From Leptospira levettii (lineage in GTDB: Bacteria > Spirochaetota > Leptospiria > Leptospirales > Leptospiraceae): 64,000 bases of DNA. Position numbers and translations under genes: made by a program. Numbering within the stretch: the first letter of the stretch is position 1; each line of letters opens with the position of its first letter. The notes beneath the pieces are model-generated. The model saw only the letters and a program-made list of their open reading frames with translations. It ran no database searches and had not been told where the DNA came from. Of the stretch, positions 17,401-25,399 are shown one piece after another. The DNA lies in assembly GCF_002812085.1 (NCBI RefSeq), contig NZ_NPDM01000003.1, forward strand, positions 2,501-66,500, in the 5' to 3' direction.

Positions 17401-18074
17401 AAGAGAAAGGTGCCACCGAACCAGTATTATATGAAAATGTAAGTGTGATGTTTACTGATTTTAAGGGATTTACTCAAATTGCAGAAGTGTTGTCACCGCA
17501 GGAACTGATTCGTGATTTGGATGCTTGTTTTGTTCAGTTTGATAAAATCACAGAGCGTTACAAACTTGAAAAATTAAAAACGATTGGCGATAGTTATATG
17601 TGTGCTGGTGGCATTCCGAAACAAAATCAAACACATGCAATTGATTCCGTACTCGCTGCATTGGAAATCCAAGCGTTTATGAATTTAATGAAACAAATTA
17701 AAGCCGACCAAGGGCTTCCATTCTGGGAATTGCGTTTGGGTATCCATTCTGGTCCACTTGTTGCTGGTGTGATCGGCGAAAAAAAATTTGCATATGACGT
17801 TTGGGGTGATACAGTCAACACGGCCTCTCGAATGGAATCTTCCGGAACACCAGGAAAAATTAATGTCAGCGGAACAACATATGATATGATCAAGGAAGTT
17901 TTTGAATGCGAATATAGAGGAAAGGTCAATGCCAAAAATAAAGGGGAGGTGGAAATGTTTTATGTAATCGGCTTAAAGAAAGAATTCTCACTTTCAGAAG
18001 ACCAAAGAACTCCCAATGAACAATTTTGGAAGTATTATGAAGCATTAGCAGGGACTACAGAGAATGTCGCATAA
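14463..18074 (+). CDS. membrane adenylate cyclase with two GAF domains
   Basis: 1203 residues. About 16 predicted membrane helices occupy residues 20-560 and look like two successive 7TM sensor blocks. A coiled linker follows (about 565-595), then two GAF domains (about 600-760 and 780-945). A short helix (NILPHDIAQELKEKG) leads into a class III nucleotide cyclase domain (about 990-1170). Catalytic marks are present: the metal Asp in VMFTDFKGFT and in KTIGDSYM, the adenine-selecting Lys (KLKTIGD) and Asp (AYDVWGD), and the transition-state Asn and Arg in TVNTASRM. It should make cAMP in response to a membrane or small-molecule signal. Its last codons overlap the start of a response regulator gene. 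GAGG lies 5 bases before the ATG. Confidence 0.9.
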   Translation: MIPLPELSNHPSAIEYFWYKLPWAVPNFFTMFVGLAITILGILAIKRTNNRPLLYSFIIFTFSFVSLGFALLMRAVVQDQSTILFWNRIGYVGVVLLSPAASFLTYFLTNKNYRILFFTGIISILTVSFAIYGLLTHYDFSEKWFIYSFGKYPIAETPLKVWGLFSAINYLFAFGPASIHFWLKHRSDFQENKILFLGLHICGLLVITNLPSLVGYSVFPLSSFAFIPLSILGYGIFRSDFLNLNDLLFKQRGLFYFLSGFITTVLILIAYLVSFYFHPNVQLTAYSRPYFLVPLLSSVVVFALAIYIAGSNPDQKLNMLASISFFLAGTFTIVMVIIKFDIPLVVSRRIEQIFYTLFIFTPGIHLRFCYALYNKKSPKIVRVVDLVSLVLSVIVWTPYFFSGFYEHPFTRISAGGIGLNLFGILGFLGIAIFLKDWTQIRKERHSKMANFIVASLLFGDLLIILNLPATMGIPIYTFGELQFIPALMIALFIIKLGAIPTSGQATLIGNRVSLMILFFIPISMSFYVLNLVHEFPLSAAIYHAFFVASPIALAFYLVSFVFLRSTAVRLDRTIAALAEEKIKTDDALLKSENAKKETEAINHLTNLINSESELPKIINAIANYVHQKYGILATWLLLLDEKNEEIKSVYAEAFIETSEEQRNFVNDLRIPLNVSGGVAYLVWKRKKSMLLPQVKRFEFEIDRRIGEKAKANSFLHVPLVLNNETIGIILFSNFMDRLNISKSEARSIERLCAQVAGVIQRVHLLRETEKQRRDILALNDLIKNLNEKMDIHLIMKKVHKYVKENFNIMYYSLLVADGEKKYLRFVDMEVPDNVTEFQKKRIYEMKIPVKGGQGAHELALRRKKPIYIPDRIGSFERWLSEDDKWVQEICNIRSFIFIPMILNGEVVGILDLSNSETKLDLSVEDISKLSILAEQLAGIIYGSTLFKELEVSKNIAEEERRKNEKLLLNILPHDIAQELKEKGATEPVLYENVSVMFTDFKGFTQIAEVLSPQELIRDLDACFVQFDKITERYKLEKLKTIGDSYMCAGGIPKQNQTHAIDSVLAALEIQAFMNLMKQIKADQGLPFWELRLGIHSGPLVAGVIGEKKFAYDVWGDTVNTASRMESSGTPGKINVSGTTYDMIKEVFECEYRGKVNAKNKGEVEMFYVIGLKKEFSLSEDQRTPNEQFWKYYEALAGTTENVA

Positions 18075-18723
18075 ATCGGATTTGCCTGAAGATAAAAATC
18101 AAATCAAAATTGGAATCTTAGAAAATGACGAATACTTTTTAGGTGAATTAAAAGATCGAATTTCTGAATTAAAAAACGTTTCTGAAATTCTAACTTGGCA
18201 AACTGGAGAAATTTTACTAAGGGATCCTCGACTCAAAAGTATTGATATTTTGTTTTTAGATATCATGTTGCCTGGGATCAATGGGATCGAAGTTGTTAAG
18301 ATTCTATCGGAAAAAAACGAAAACATTAAAGTGATTATGTTAACGAATATGAATTCCGATGAAATGATTTTTAATTCCATCAAAAACGGAGCTTTGGGAT
18401 ATCTATTAAAATCAGAGCTGGGACAAATCCAAAGTATCATTGATGTTTTGTTAGAGGGAGGTGCTTATATCACTCCTACAATTGCCTTAAGAGTTTTTTC
18501 CAGCTTTAGAAAACCACTCGATAAACCAAAGGTTTATTTAACTGATCGTGAAAAACAAATTTTAGAATTATTGGTAAAAGGGAAAACAATTCCTCTTGTT
18601 TCAAAATTTTTAAACCTAAGTGAACACACAGTCCAAGGTTATGTGAAATCAATTTATCGAAAACTACAAGTTCATAATCGATCTGAATTGGCTATGAAAG
18701 TGCAAGAATATTCTATTTTATAA
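18064..18723 (+). CDS. NarL/FixJ-type response regulator
   Basis: 219 residues. The receiver domain (about 14-135) has the acidic pocket ENDE at 20-23, phospho-acceptor Asp66 in LFLDIMLPG, the conserved Thr in VIMLTNMNS and Lys in GYLLKSE. The C-terminal LuxR-type helix-turn-helix (about 155-215; LTDREKQILELLVKGKTI, LNLSEHTVQGYVKSIYRKL) makes it a DNA-binding regulator. Its start overlaps the cyclase end by 11 bases, and its stop overlaps the next gene as TAATG, so the three are translationally coupled. The natural partner kinase would be the next protein, but that protein's ATP-binding part is degenerate. Confidence 0.9.
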   Translation: MSHKSDLPEDKNQIKIGILENDEYFLGELKDRISELKNVSEILTWQTGEILLRDPRLKSIDILFLDIMLPGINGIEVVKILSEKNENIKVIMLTNMNSDEMIFNSIKNGALGYLLKSELGQIQSIIDVLLEGGAYITPTIALRVFSSFRKPLDKPKVYLTDREKQILELLVKGKTIPLVSKFLNLSEHTVQGYVKSIYRKLQVHNRSELAMKVQEYSIL

Positions 18724-20639
18724 TGATAAAGATTATAAGATGGTTTATACTACTTTTAGTGATAGCAATACAATTGAATTGTTATCAAAAACTGCCACAG
18801 AAAAATCAGTTTGATTCTTATGTTGATTTGTCAGGAACCGATTGGGAAAATTCAATTCCCATTAATTTATCGTCCAGTTGGGAATTTTATTGGAATCAGT
18901 TACTGGATCCAAACGATTTTGATTCCAATCAAACTATATTAAAGCCCTACATTGTTGATTTTCGGCCATGGACTAACTTACGTTTCGGTAACCAAACATT
19001 CTCTGAAAAGGGTTATGCTACTTATCGAAAACGAATTAAAATTCAGAAAGAAACGACTTCAAAACATTTGGTTATATATTTTTCTCATTTACATACATCT
19101 TCTAAAGTTTTTATCAATGGCAACTTAGTACAAGAAAAAGGGAAGGTTTCTGCAAATCCAAAGGAGGTGATTCCTGATCGTACCAACTCTACGATTGATA
19201 TTATCACTAACAATCTTGAATTGGACATTGTATTACAAATTGCGAACCAAGATTTTTACCATGGAGGACCTAGGAGTGAATTTTTAATCGCATCCCCTAA
19301 ACAAATGCAAATATTCAAAAATAAGAATTTGATGGCGGAAATATTTGTGTTTGGTTTGATATTTGCATCCGCCTTATACCATTTGTTTTTTTATTTTCAG
19401 AATACAAAACAATTTGCATTTCTATACTTTTCTGTTGTTTGTTTTTCATTTTTAATTAGAATTCCTTTTTTAAATTCTAAGTTATATGAATATTTTATTC
19501 CTGTTCAAAGTTTTTTATTCCAATCGATTTTGTTACATTATATCAATATAATTACTTTTTTGTTTTCGATGATGTTCTTAAATGAACTTTTCAAATCATA
19601 TCGAAATTTGATTATCAATTATACTTTTTATATTGGTGCACTGATTGCTCTATTCACACCTTTGGCACCGAGAACGATTCAAACTTATCTAAATTTTGTA
19701 TATATTCTTGTGTATCTTTCTTTGTTTATGGGTTATTCAATTTATTTGTTATATCGTTTTAGAAAGGAGGCCCAAGGTCTTTATTTTATGGCACTTGCAT
19801 TATTTGCTCTTGGCATATTTTGTTTTTTGGCTATATTTTTTAATTACTATGGAGTTCAGGGCGGATTGTATTTGATAAGCGGTTATTTGTTATATGTAGG
19901 TTTCCAATCTGCTTCTTTGAGCAAATATTTTGCTTTTGCGATAGAATCGAGAGCAAATATTGAAAGGCATTTATATGAAGAGTCAATCAATGCATTGTCT
20001 AAACAACGAGCCGAGTTACAGCTAATGGTTCACGACCAATTGGGAGCAAATCTAACTGATTTAAAAGTATATTTGGAGAAAAAAAGAAATTTAACTCAGA
20101 CACAAACAGAAATCAACTCCGAATTAGATGTAGTATACAATCGAGTGGTATCCACTATTTATTCACTCCGAAATCAACTTCTTTATATTGAGGATCTTAG
20201 TCTGATATTTGAAAATTTTGTAACTGGGTTACACTTAACTTTGTTAAGAAGGTATTCGGATGTAGGAAGAGAATTTGATTTTTCAACATCCGATGAGTTT
20301 ACCAATTATTTTAATCAGGTAAAGATTATTGGGAATAATCAAAATTCTTTTCTGAATCTTTTTTATTTGTTATATGAAGTTTGCACAAATGACATTAAAT
20401 ATGGGATGGGTGATTCAATTTGGAATTTGGATCTGAATGGAGGTGAATTCCATATTCACCAAAGAAATGTACTAAATCAATCGATCTTACCACCTAATGA
20501 AAAGTTAGAGTTAAAAAGTATCAAACAAAGATTAAACCAATTAAAAGGAAATCTTACAGTCGAAATTTTGGATGAGTTTTATCATCTTAAGATTCATTTT
20601 CCAGCCGAAAGCCTTCAAAATCGTTCCAATCAGTATTAA
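18723..20639 (+). CDS. 7TMR-DISM lipoprotein sensor with degenerate kinase domain
   Basis: 638 residues. The signal peptide ends IQLNC, a lipobox. Residues about 30-200 are an extracytoplasmic beta-sandwich of the kind found in 7TMR-DISM sensors (WEFYWNQLLDP, GYATYRKRIKI, VFINGNLVQEKGKV). Seven membrane helices follow (about 205-410). The C-terminal part (about 425-632) has a HisKA_3-like dimerisation motif, LMVHDQLGANLTDLKVYL, and an N-box-like YEVCTNDIKYG. The glycine-rich G1 and G2 boxes needed to hold ATP are replaced by non-glycine residues (LELKSIKQRLNQLKGNL). It may therefore be a phosphatase or pseudokinase controlling the upstream response regulator. The three genes form one operon. 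Confidence 0.8.
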   Translation: MIKIIRWFILLLVIAIQLNCYQKLPQKNQFDSYVDLSGTDWENSIPINLSSSWEFYWNQLLDPNDFDSNQTILKPYIVDFRPWTNLRFGNQTFSEKGYATYRKRIKIQKETTSKHLVIYFSHLHTSSKVFINGNLVQEKGKVSANPKEVIPDRTNSTIDIITNNLELDIVLQIANQDFYHGGPRSEFLIASPKQMQIFKNKNLMAEIFVFGLIFASALYHLFFYFQNTKQFAFLYFSVVCFSFLIRIPFLNSKLYEYFIPVQSFLFQSILLHYINIITFLFSMMFLNELFKSYRNLIINYTFYIGALIALFTPLAPRTIQTYLNFVYILVYLSLFMGYSIYLLYRFRKEAQGLYFMALALFALGIFCFLAIFFNYYGVQGGLYLISGYLLYVGFQSASLSKYFAFAIESRANIERHLYEESINALSKQRAELQLMVHDQLGANLTDLKVYLEKKRNLTQTQTEINSELDVVYNRVVSTIYSLRNQLLYIEDLSLIFENFVTGLHLTLLRRYSDVGREFDFSTSDEFTNYFNQVKIIGNNQNSFLNLFYLLYEVCTNDIKYGMGDSIWNLDLNGGEFHIHQRNVLNQSILPPNEKLELKSIKQRLNQLKGNLTVEILDEFYHLKIHFPAESLQNRSNQY

Positions 20640-20896
20640 AAAGACTCAAAAAACTTTTGTTAAATGAAAAAAAGTTTAATAAGGTTGCTATAAATTGGCT
20701 CCAATATTAATTTGGTAACAGATTCAAAATATTATCGTTTTTTTAACCACTAAGTAGTCCTCACTTTTTTGCATTCTGATCTCTTTTATTAGTTTTCCCC
20801 TGCATTTTCGTTGTGTTTTTACCTAATTTCCTTACAGGAAAGTTGTTTCTAATCCATTAAAATTTCAGAGTCAAATAAAACTAATAAGGACATCAC

Positions 20897-21160
20897 ATGT
20901 CAACAAATATCTATGTAGGTAACCTCTCTTACGAAATGACGGAATCAAAACTTAACGAACTTTTTTCAGTTCATGGTTCTGTTTCTTCTGCTAAAATCAT
21001 CACTGACCAGTACACTGGCGGATCAAAAGGTTTTGGTTTTATCGAAATGAAAGATCGTAATGAAGCTGACAAAGCTATCAGCGATTTAAACGGAAAAAAT
21101 ATTCTCAATCGTGAAATGAAAGTGAATATTGCAAAACCGAAAACTAACAACTGGAACTAA
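20897..21160 (+). CDS. small RRM RNA-binding protein
   Basis: An 87-residue single RNA-recognition-motif protein. RNP2 (IYVGNL) lies at about residues 5-10 and RNP1 (KGFGFIEM) at about 44-51, with the usual beta-alpha-beta spacing. It resembles the short RNA-binding proteins of cyanobacteria and other bacteria that are often cold- or stress-induced. A leader of up to 257 bases separates it from the previous gene, which could hold a regulatory 5' region. AAGGA lies just upstream of the ATG. It is followed by a long hairpin terminator. Confidence 0.9.
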   Translation: MSTNIYVGNLSYEMTESKLNELFSVHGSVSSAKIITDQYTGGSKGFGFIEMKDRNEADKAISDLNGKNILNREMKVNIAKPKTNNWN

Positions 21161-21177
21161 TTCCAGTATAACGAAAC

Positions 21178-21238
21178 GGAACAAGTTTATAATAAAATTT
21201 CTATTTTTAGAAAATGATTTATAAATTTGTTCCTTTTA
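21178..21238. terminator. long bidirectional terminator
   Basis: GGAACAAGTTTATAA (21178-21192) and TTATAAATTTGTTCC (21219-21233) pair over 15 positions with one G-U. An inner stem TTTCTA/TAGAAA (21198-21213) has a TTTT loop, and TTTT follows on the plus strand. It sits between the convergent RRM and ArsR-rhodanese genes, just touching the latter's stop. Confidence 0.7.
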
Positions 21239-21856
21239 TATATCTCCAGATTCCCAATTTCGATAACCTCCACCATATCGTGTAACACTAAGTTCACGAG
21301 CTTTCAAAAAATTCAAAGCATTCACCGATAATAAACACAAAGGTCCTCTGCAGTAAACAATCAACTCTTTGTTTTTGGGAAATTTATATGTTTCCAATTC
21401 ATTATAAGGAATGTTCACAGCTTCTGGTATATGCCCTTTTTTGTACTCTTCTTTCGAGCGGACGTCAATCAGGAGGATTCCTCCTTTTTTCATTTTTTTT
21501 TGTAATTCAGAGGTTGATAAGTCGGAGTTTCTGCCTTTTGATTTTAGGTTTGAATGGTCATCTTGGGCAGTGCTATAAATTGCAAATTTTTCTAGTGCCA
21601 AAAAAAGTTCCTTCATCGGACCTAATTCCCAGCGATATAAGATCCTCTTTCCATCTCTCCTTGTGATGACAAGATTTGCTTTTTTTAGCGCTTGTAGGTG
21701 TTGAGAAGTGTTAGCAACCGGGATTCCCGATTCTTCGGAAAGAGTTTCTACAGATTTTTCCCCTTCTGCCAGAAGTTGAAGCAAAATTAAACGTGATTCG
21801 TTTCCAAGCATATTCGCGATTTCGCTCATACGGGGAATTGTTTCCAAACTTCTCAT
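21236..21856 (-). CDS. ArsR-type regulator fused to a rhodanese domain
   Basis: 206 residues. The N-terminal winged helix (about 8-90) is ArsR-like: MLGNESRLILLQLLAEGEKSV, LSEESGIPVANTSQHLQAL and a wing TRRDGKRILYRW. The C-terminal domain (about 110-205) is a rhodanese: LLIDVRSKEEYKKGHIPEAVNIP, then the active Cys in ELIVYCRGPLCLLSVNAL. The cysteine loop would let the protein sense or carry reactive sulfur. No metal-binding CxC of classical ArsR is seen. It is divergent from DUF2938 and MFS genes across a perfect inverted repeat that is its likely operator. Confidence 0.88.
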   Translation of the reverse strand: MRSLETIPRMSEIANMLGNESRLILLQLLAEGEKSVETLSEESGIPVANTSQHLQALKKANLVITRRDGKRILYRWELGPMKELFLALEKFAIYSTAQDDHSNLKSKGRNSDLSTSELQKKMKKGGILLIDVRSKEEYKKGHIPEAVNIPYNELETYKFPKNKELIVYCRGPLCLLSVNALNFLKARELSVTRYGGGYRNWESGDI

Positions 21857-21925
21857 ACCAATCTTAGAAAATCAATGATTCCCTATCTGGCAAGAGTTTT
21901 TAGTTTTTTGTAAAAAACTATAGAC

Positions 21926-21961
21926 ATTCTATCATTCAATAAAACAATTGAATGATAGAAT
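21926..21961. promoter_or_regulatory. perfect 15-base inverted repeat, likely ArsR-rhodanese operator
   Basis: ATTCTATCATTCAAT (21926-21940) and ATTGAATGATAGAAT (21947-21961), separated by six bases, lie between the divergent ArsR-rhodanese and DUF2938 starts. Position, perfection and AT-rich arms fit an ArsR-family operator controlling both directions. Confidence 0.75.
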
Positions 21962-21984
21962 GATTTATTGATTAGGAGGTTGTC

Positions 21985-22485
21985 ATGGATCACTTGGTAA
22001 GTATAACAATTCAGACAATTTTAATTGGAATTGGCGCTACGATGGCGATGGATCTATGGAGGTTTTTTTTACAAAAGACATTTAAAGTGAACTCCTTAGA
22101 TCTCGGCCTATTGGGTAGATGGGTTGGGCATTGTGCAAAAGGTAAATTCTTCCACTCACCAATTGCGAAATCTTCGGTGATACCAGGAGAGAGTATCATT
22201 GGTTGGATCTCACATTATTCAATTGGTATTTTTTTTGCTAGTTTGTTGCCCATTATCTGGGGAGTAAATTGGTTAGAAAATCCTTCCATCGGAGAGCCCT
22301 TTTTTTTAGGACTATCGACCATAATTGCACCTTGGTTTTTGATGCAACCTGCTATGGGAATTGGGATAGCAGCATCAAAAACTCCAAAACCGTTTCAAGT
22401 TAGAATTCGAAATATTGCCATCCATACTGTTTATGGACTTGGTTTATACGGAACTGCTCTTTTAACACATGTTTATTTACATTAA
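21985..22485 (+). CDS. DUF2938 membrane protein
   Basis: 166 residues with about four membrane helices. DUF2938 marks are GIGATMAMDLWRFF near the start, GLLGRWVGHCAKGKF, GWISHYSIGIFFA and APWFLMQPAMGIGIAASKTP. In other bacteria this family is often next to ArsR-rhodanese regulators and MFS carriers, as here; the function of the family is unknown. TTAGGAGG stands just upstream of the ATG. It is followed 18 bases later by the MFS gene, so the two form an operon driven from the inverted repeat. Confidence 0.8.
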   Translation: MDHLVSITIQTILIGIGATMAMDLWRFFLQKTFKVNSLDLGLLGRWVGHCAKGKFFHSPIAKSSVIPGESIIGWISHYSIGIFFASLLPIIWGVNWLENPSIGEPFFLGLSTIIAPWFLMQPAMGIGIAASKTPKPFQVRIRNIAIHTVYGLGLYGTALLTHVYLH

Positions 22486-22503
22486 AAAATTTAAGGAATG
22501 TAT

Positions 22504-23640
22504 ATGAAATATATTATCATCATCGCGTCCATAGTGCTCTTTGGTTTTTTCTCTGTGGGAATTCCAATTGCAACACTTCCAGGTTTTATCAGAAATAGTT
22601 TAGGGTATAGTGATGTTTGGCTCGGAATTATACTTGGTACCCAATCAATTGTAACTTTACTCTTTCGTCACCATTCCGGTACCATCTCGGATTTAAAAGG
22701 ACCCAAAGTCGCAGTCAAACGAGGTTTATTCTTTGCAGTTATTTCTGGTATTGTCAATTTAGGTCCTCTTTTGATACCAGGAGATATGGGGCTTGTCACA
22801 CTTTTGTTTGGTAGAATTATTTTAGGTTACTCAGAAAGTTTACTAATCACCGGTGCTCTTTCATGGGGAGTTGGTTTGGTTGGACCAGCTAACGCAGGTC
22901 GTGTGATGGCTTGGAGTGGCATGGCAATGTATGGAGCAATTGCAATTTCTGCCCCTTTAGGATATTTTATGGTTCAACAATTAGGATTCCAAGGTGGAGT
23001 TATGTTAGCGATTCTTTTTCCTGTCATCGCTGGGATCATTTCCATTTCCGTTCCTGCCATCCCTCCTGCAAGTAAAGTAAGAATTCCCTTTTACCAAGTA
23101 ATTCCTAAAGTATGGAAACATGGTTTTGGATTACTATTTGCTGCTGTATCTTTTGCTGGGATAGCTGGATTTAGTACCTTACTCTTTAAAGAGAGGGGAT
23201 GGGAAAACGCACAGTGGGTGATGGCGATATTTGGAACTGCTTATGTTCTATCTCGAATCTTTTTTGCTGGAACTGTAGATGTATATGGTGGGAAAAAAAT
23301 TGCTCTCATTTTTTCATTTGTCGCCATTATAGGACAGATATTATTATGGCAAGCAAATCACGCTTATATAGCGTTTATAGGCGCTGCATTGACAGGTTTT
23401 GGTTATTCACTTGTTTTCCCTGCATTCGGTGTGGAAGCAGTTAAAAACATGGAACCACAATTTCGGGGAGTCGCCTTAGGAGCTTATGTTGCTTTCTTCG
23501 ATCTTGCCTTGGGAGTGACTGGGCCACTTGCTGGATTTGTTGCTGATCATTTTGGATATGCGGCTGTGTTTGCATTTGGAATGATCGCTTGTATTTTCTC
23601 CTTTTCCATTGCATTCAGTTTGAAGGAATCAAAGAATTAA
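22504..23640 (+). CDS. MFS transporter, YfcJ/YhhS-like
   Basis: 378 residues with 12 predicted membrane helices and MFS loops (HHSGTISDLKGPKVAVKRG between helices 2 and 3). The pattern is closest to the YfcJ/YhhS group of drug/sugar carriers, but the substrate is unknown. The start is the ATG at 22504, six bases after AAGGA; the in-frame ATG at 22498 abuts that site. It is second in the operon behind the ArsR-type operator, which suggests export of a toxic compound or sulfur species (inference). Confidence 0.8.
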   Translation: MKYIIIIASIVLFGFFSVGIPIATLPGFIRNSLGYSDVWLGIILGTQSIVTLLFRHHSGTISDLKGPKVAVKRGLFFAVISGIVNLGPLLIPGDMGLVTLLFGRIILGYSESLLITGALSWGVGLVGPANAGRVMAWSGMAMYGAIAISAPLGYFMVQQLGFQGGVMLAILFPVIAGIISISVPAIPPASKVRIPFYQVIPKVWKHGFGLLFAAVSFAGIAGFSTLLFKERGWENAQWVMAIFGTAYVLSRIFFAGTVDVYGGKKIALIFSFVAIIGQILLWQANHAYIAFIGAALTGFGYSLVFPAFGVEAVKNMEPQFRGVALGAYVAFFDLALGVTGPLAGFVADHFGYAAVFAFGMIACIFSFSIAFSLKESKN

Positions 23641-23698
23641 GCATTCGCAATTGTATTTCTTAGTCGAAATGATAGTATTTATTTCAAAATTCTTTCGG

Positions 23699-24856
23699 CT
23701 AAGATCTATGTTTTTTACGATACTCTGATGGAGTAAGTTGAGTTAGTTCTTTAAACACTCTGATAAATGAATTTTTCGAATTAAAACCAACATCAAATCC
23801 AATTCTTAATATTGTTTCATCTGAATGTTTTAATGCATATTTTGCATGTTCAATTCTTTTTTCTTGGATGATTTCGATCAAACTTTTACCAAAGTATCGG
23901 TTACATACCTGAGATGTAGTGTGAGAAGAAATTCCAAGTTTATTGGCAATGAATGAAAGATTTAAATCACCATCTAACAAAAATTCTTTGTCATCAAGTA
24001 AAATCTCTAATTGTTTTCCAAGTTCCATCATTTGAATTTCAGGTAGATATGACTTTTGGTATTTTACTGATTCAGATTGGTAATTTGGAAGATCATGTGA
24101 TTCTTTTTTATCCAAATAAACCCTATGCCAAGCAAAGCCAAGGATCCAAATGGAAAACCCTAAATTCGAAATCGATTCAGAGATTTTACCTGGTAAAATG
24201 AAACAAATCAAAATACAGAAACAAAGCCAAATGAGTAATAAAAAAAGATAATTTGCAAATATTCTGCCTTCCCAATAGAGATCTTTTGAAAATTGACCCA
24301 TTTCCATTTGAAAGCGAATGTATGTTCTTAAGAAAACGAAGAATGAAAAAAATAAGATTAAAATCTGATATATATTTGTCTCACTGAATCTTTCATTCGA
24401 TTGAATCTTCGTAAGAGATAAAATTTTGTCTTCTCCGCTTAATAGGAAAAAAGGAGCTTGGTAGAGTAAAAACACAACAGGAATTCCTAATGTGAATCCT
24501 TCCCAATCAATACGTTCCTTTGGAATCAGAAAATACCGAGTTACGACAAATGAAAAAAGCGGAGCGATGCAGAATCCGAAAAAATATCCCAAATTGATTA
24601 AATGTGGGAATTCATTTAAATTTCCTGAGTAATAGATTAGGTTGCAGGCCATGCTGAGGGAAAGAAAAAAAAAGAAAAATGCTAAATACCGACTGTACTC
24701 TTTTTTACCCTCGCCTTGGAAAAAAAAATACAAGCCCAAAAACAAGGATTGGATGAACCCTGCACTTAATAAAATCGATCCAATCATTGATTGGTAAATC
24801 TTATCATAATACGTTTCATTTGGATATACCGATTTTTTGAAAAAGAGAAGTTCCAT
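23699..24856 (-). CDS. membrane-bound AraC-type regulator
   Basis: 385 residues. Six or seven membrane helices fill residues about 25-245, followed by a linker and an AraC-type DNA-binding domain at about 285-383. The latter holds two helix-turn-helix units (LSFIANKLGISSHTTSQVCNRYFG and ILRIGFDVGFNSKNSFIRVFKELTQLTPSEYRKK). It is a one-protein membrane sensor and transcription factor, a layout common in spirochaetes and Bacteroidetes. A second possible start is the Met at residue 24. The gene is divergent from two small membrane/envelope genes that may be its targets. Confidence 0.85.
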   Translation of the reverse strand: MELLFFKKSVYPNETYYDKIYQSMIGSILLSAGFIQSLFLGLYFFFQGEGKKEYSRYLAFFFFFLSLSMACNLIYYSGNLNEFPHLINLGYFFGFCIAPLFSFVVTRYFLIPKERIDWEGFTLGIPVVFLLYQAPFFLLSGEDKILSLTKIQSNERFSETNIYQILILFFSFFVFLRTYIRFQMEMGQFSKDLYWEGRIFANYLFLLLIWLCFCILICFILPGKISESISNLGFSIWILGFAWHRVYLDKKESHDLPNYQSESVKYQKSYLPEIQMMELGKQLEILLDDKEFLLDGDLNLSFIANKLGISSHTTSQVCNRYFGKSLIEIIQEKRIEHAKYALKHSDETILRIGFDVGFNSKNSFIRVFKELTQLTPSEYRKKHRS

Positions 24857-24907
24857 CCAATGGGGTGAGACGACAAAGTTACCTAATTCGCTTACAATAA
24901 GAGAGAA

Positions 24908-25390
24908 ATGATTCGAATCTTCAAAATTAAAATTTTGAATTACCTATGTTTGTTTTTCCTTTTCACAGATACAATCTTAGCAAATTCAAAATTCTCCAAT
25001 GAGGAATTTTCCATTAACTTTTTTCGCGCACCTTCCATCGGTGGAGAATATAGAAAGGGCCAATATTCAGTACATGCTGGTTATTATGTAACCAATTTTG
25101 ATCCAGGTATCACAATAGAGTTTTATAAAATAGGGGTTGGTTATTGGTTTTTGCCAATGGATCTTGGATCGGATTCAATCCAACCTTCCTCTTTTTACAC
25201 ATATGTATCCTATGGTAAAGGAGTGAATTTGGAATACCAAAGGAAAGATACAATTATGTTTGAACTTGGGTATCGATTTATGATTTGGAGAGGACTTAGT
25301 TTTCGATTTGGTTTAATCGTTCTTTCCGCGGAAGGAGTCGCAACTGAGCTCAATCCTACACCAGGAATTAGTTATTCAGAATTTTTTTAG
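24908..25390 (+). CDS. small outer-membrane-like protein, unknown
   Basis: A 160-residue protein with a signal peptide (hydrophobic core LNYLCLFFLFTDTILA). The mature part has alternating aromatic and glycine-rich beta strands (QYSVHAGYYVTNF, ITIEFYKIGVGYWF, FRFGLIVL), and the C-terminal residue is Phe, as in many outer-membrane beta-barrels. About eight strands would fit a small barrel. It is not assignable to a named family. The start is divergent from the AraC gene, 51 bases apart. Confidence 0.55.
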   Translation: MIRIFKIKILNYLCLFFLFTDTILANSKFSNEEFSINFFRAPSIGGEYRKGQYSVHAGYYVTNFDPGITIEFYKIGVGYWFLPMDLGSDSIQPSSFYTYVSYGKGVNLEYQRKDTIMFELGYRFMIWRGLSFRFGLIVLSAEGVATELNPTPGISYSEFF

Positions 25391-25399
25391 AGGTAAAAA

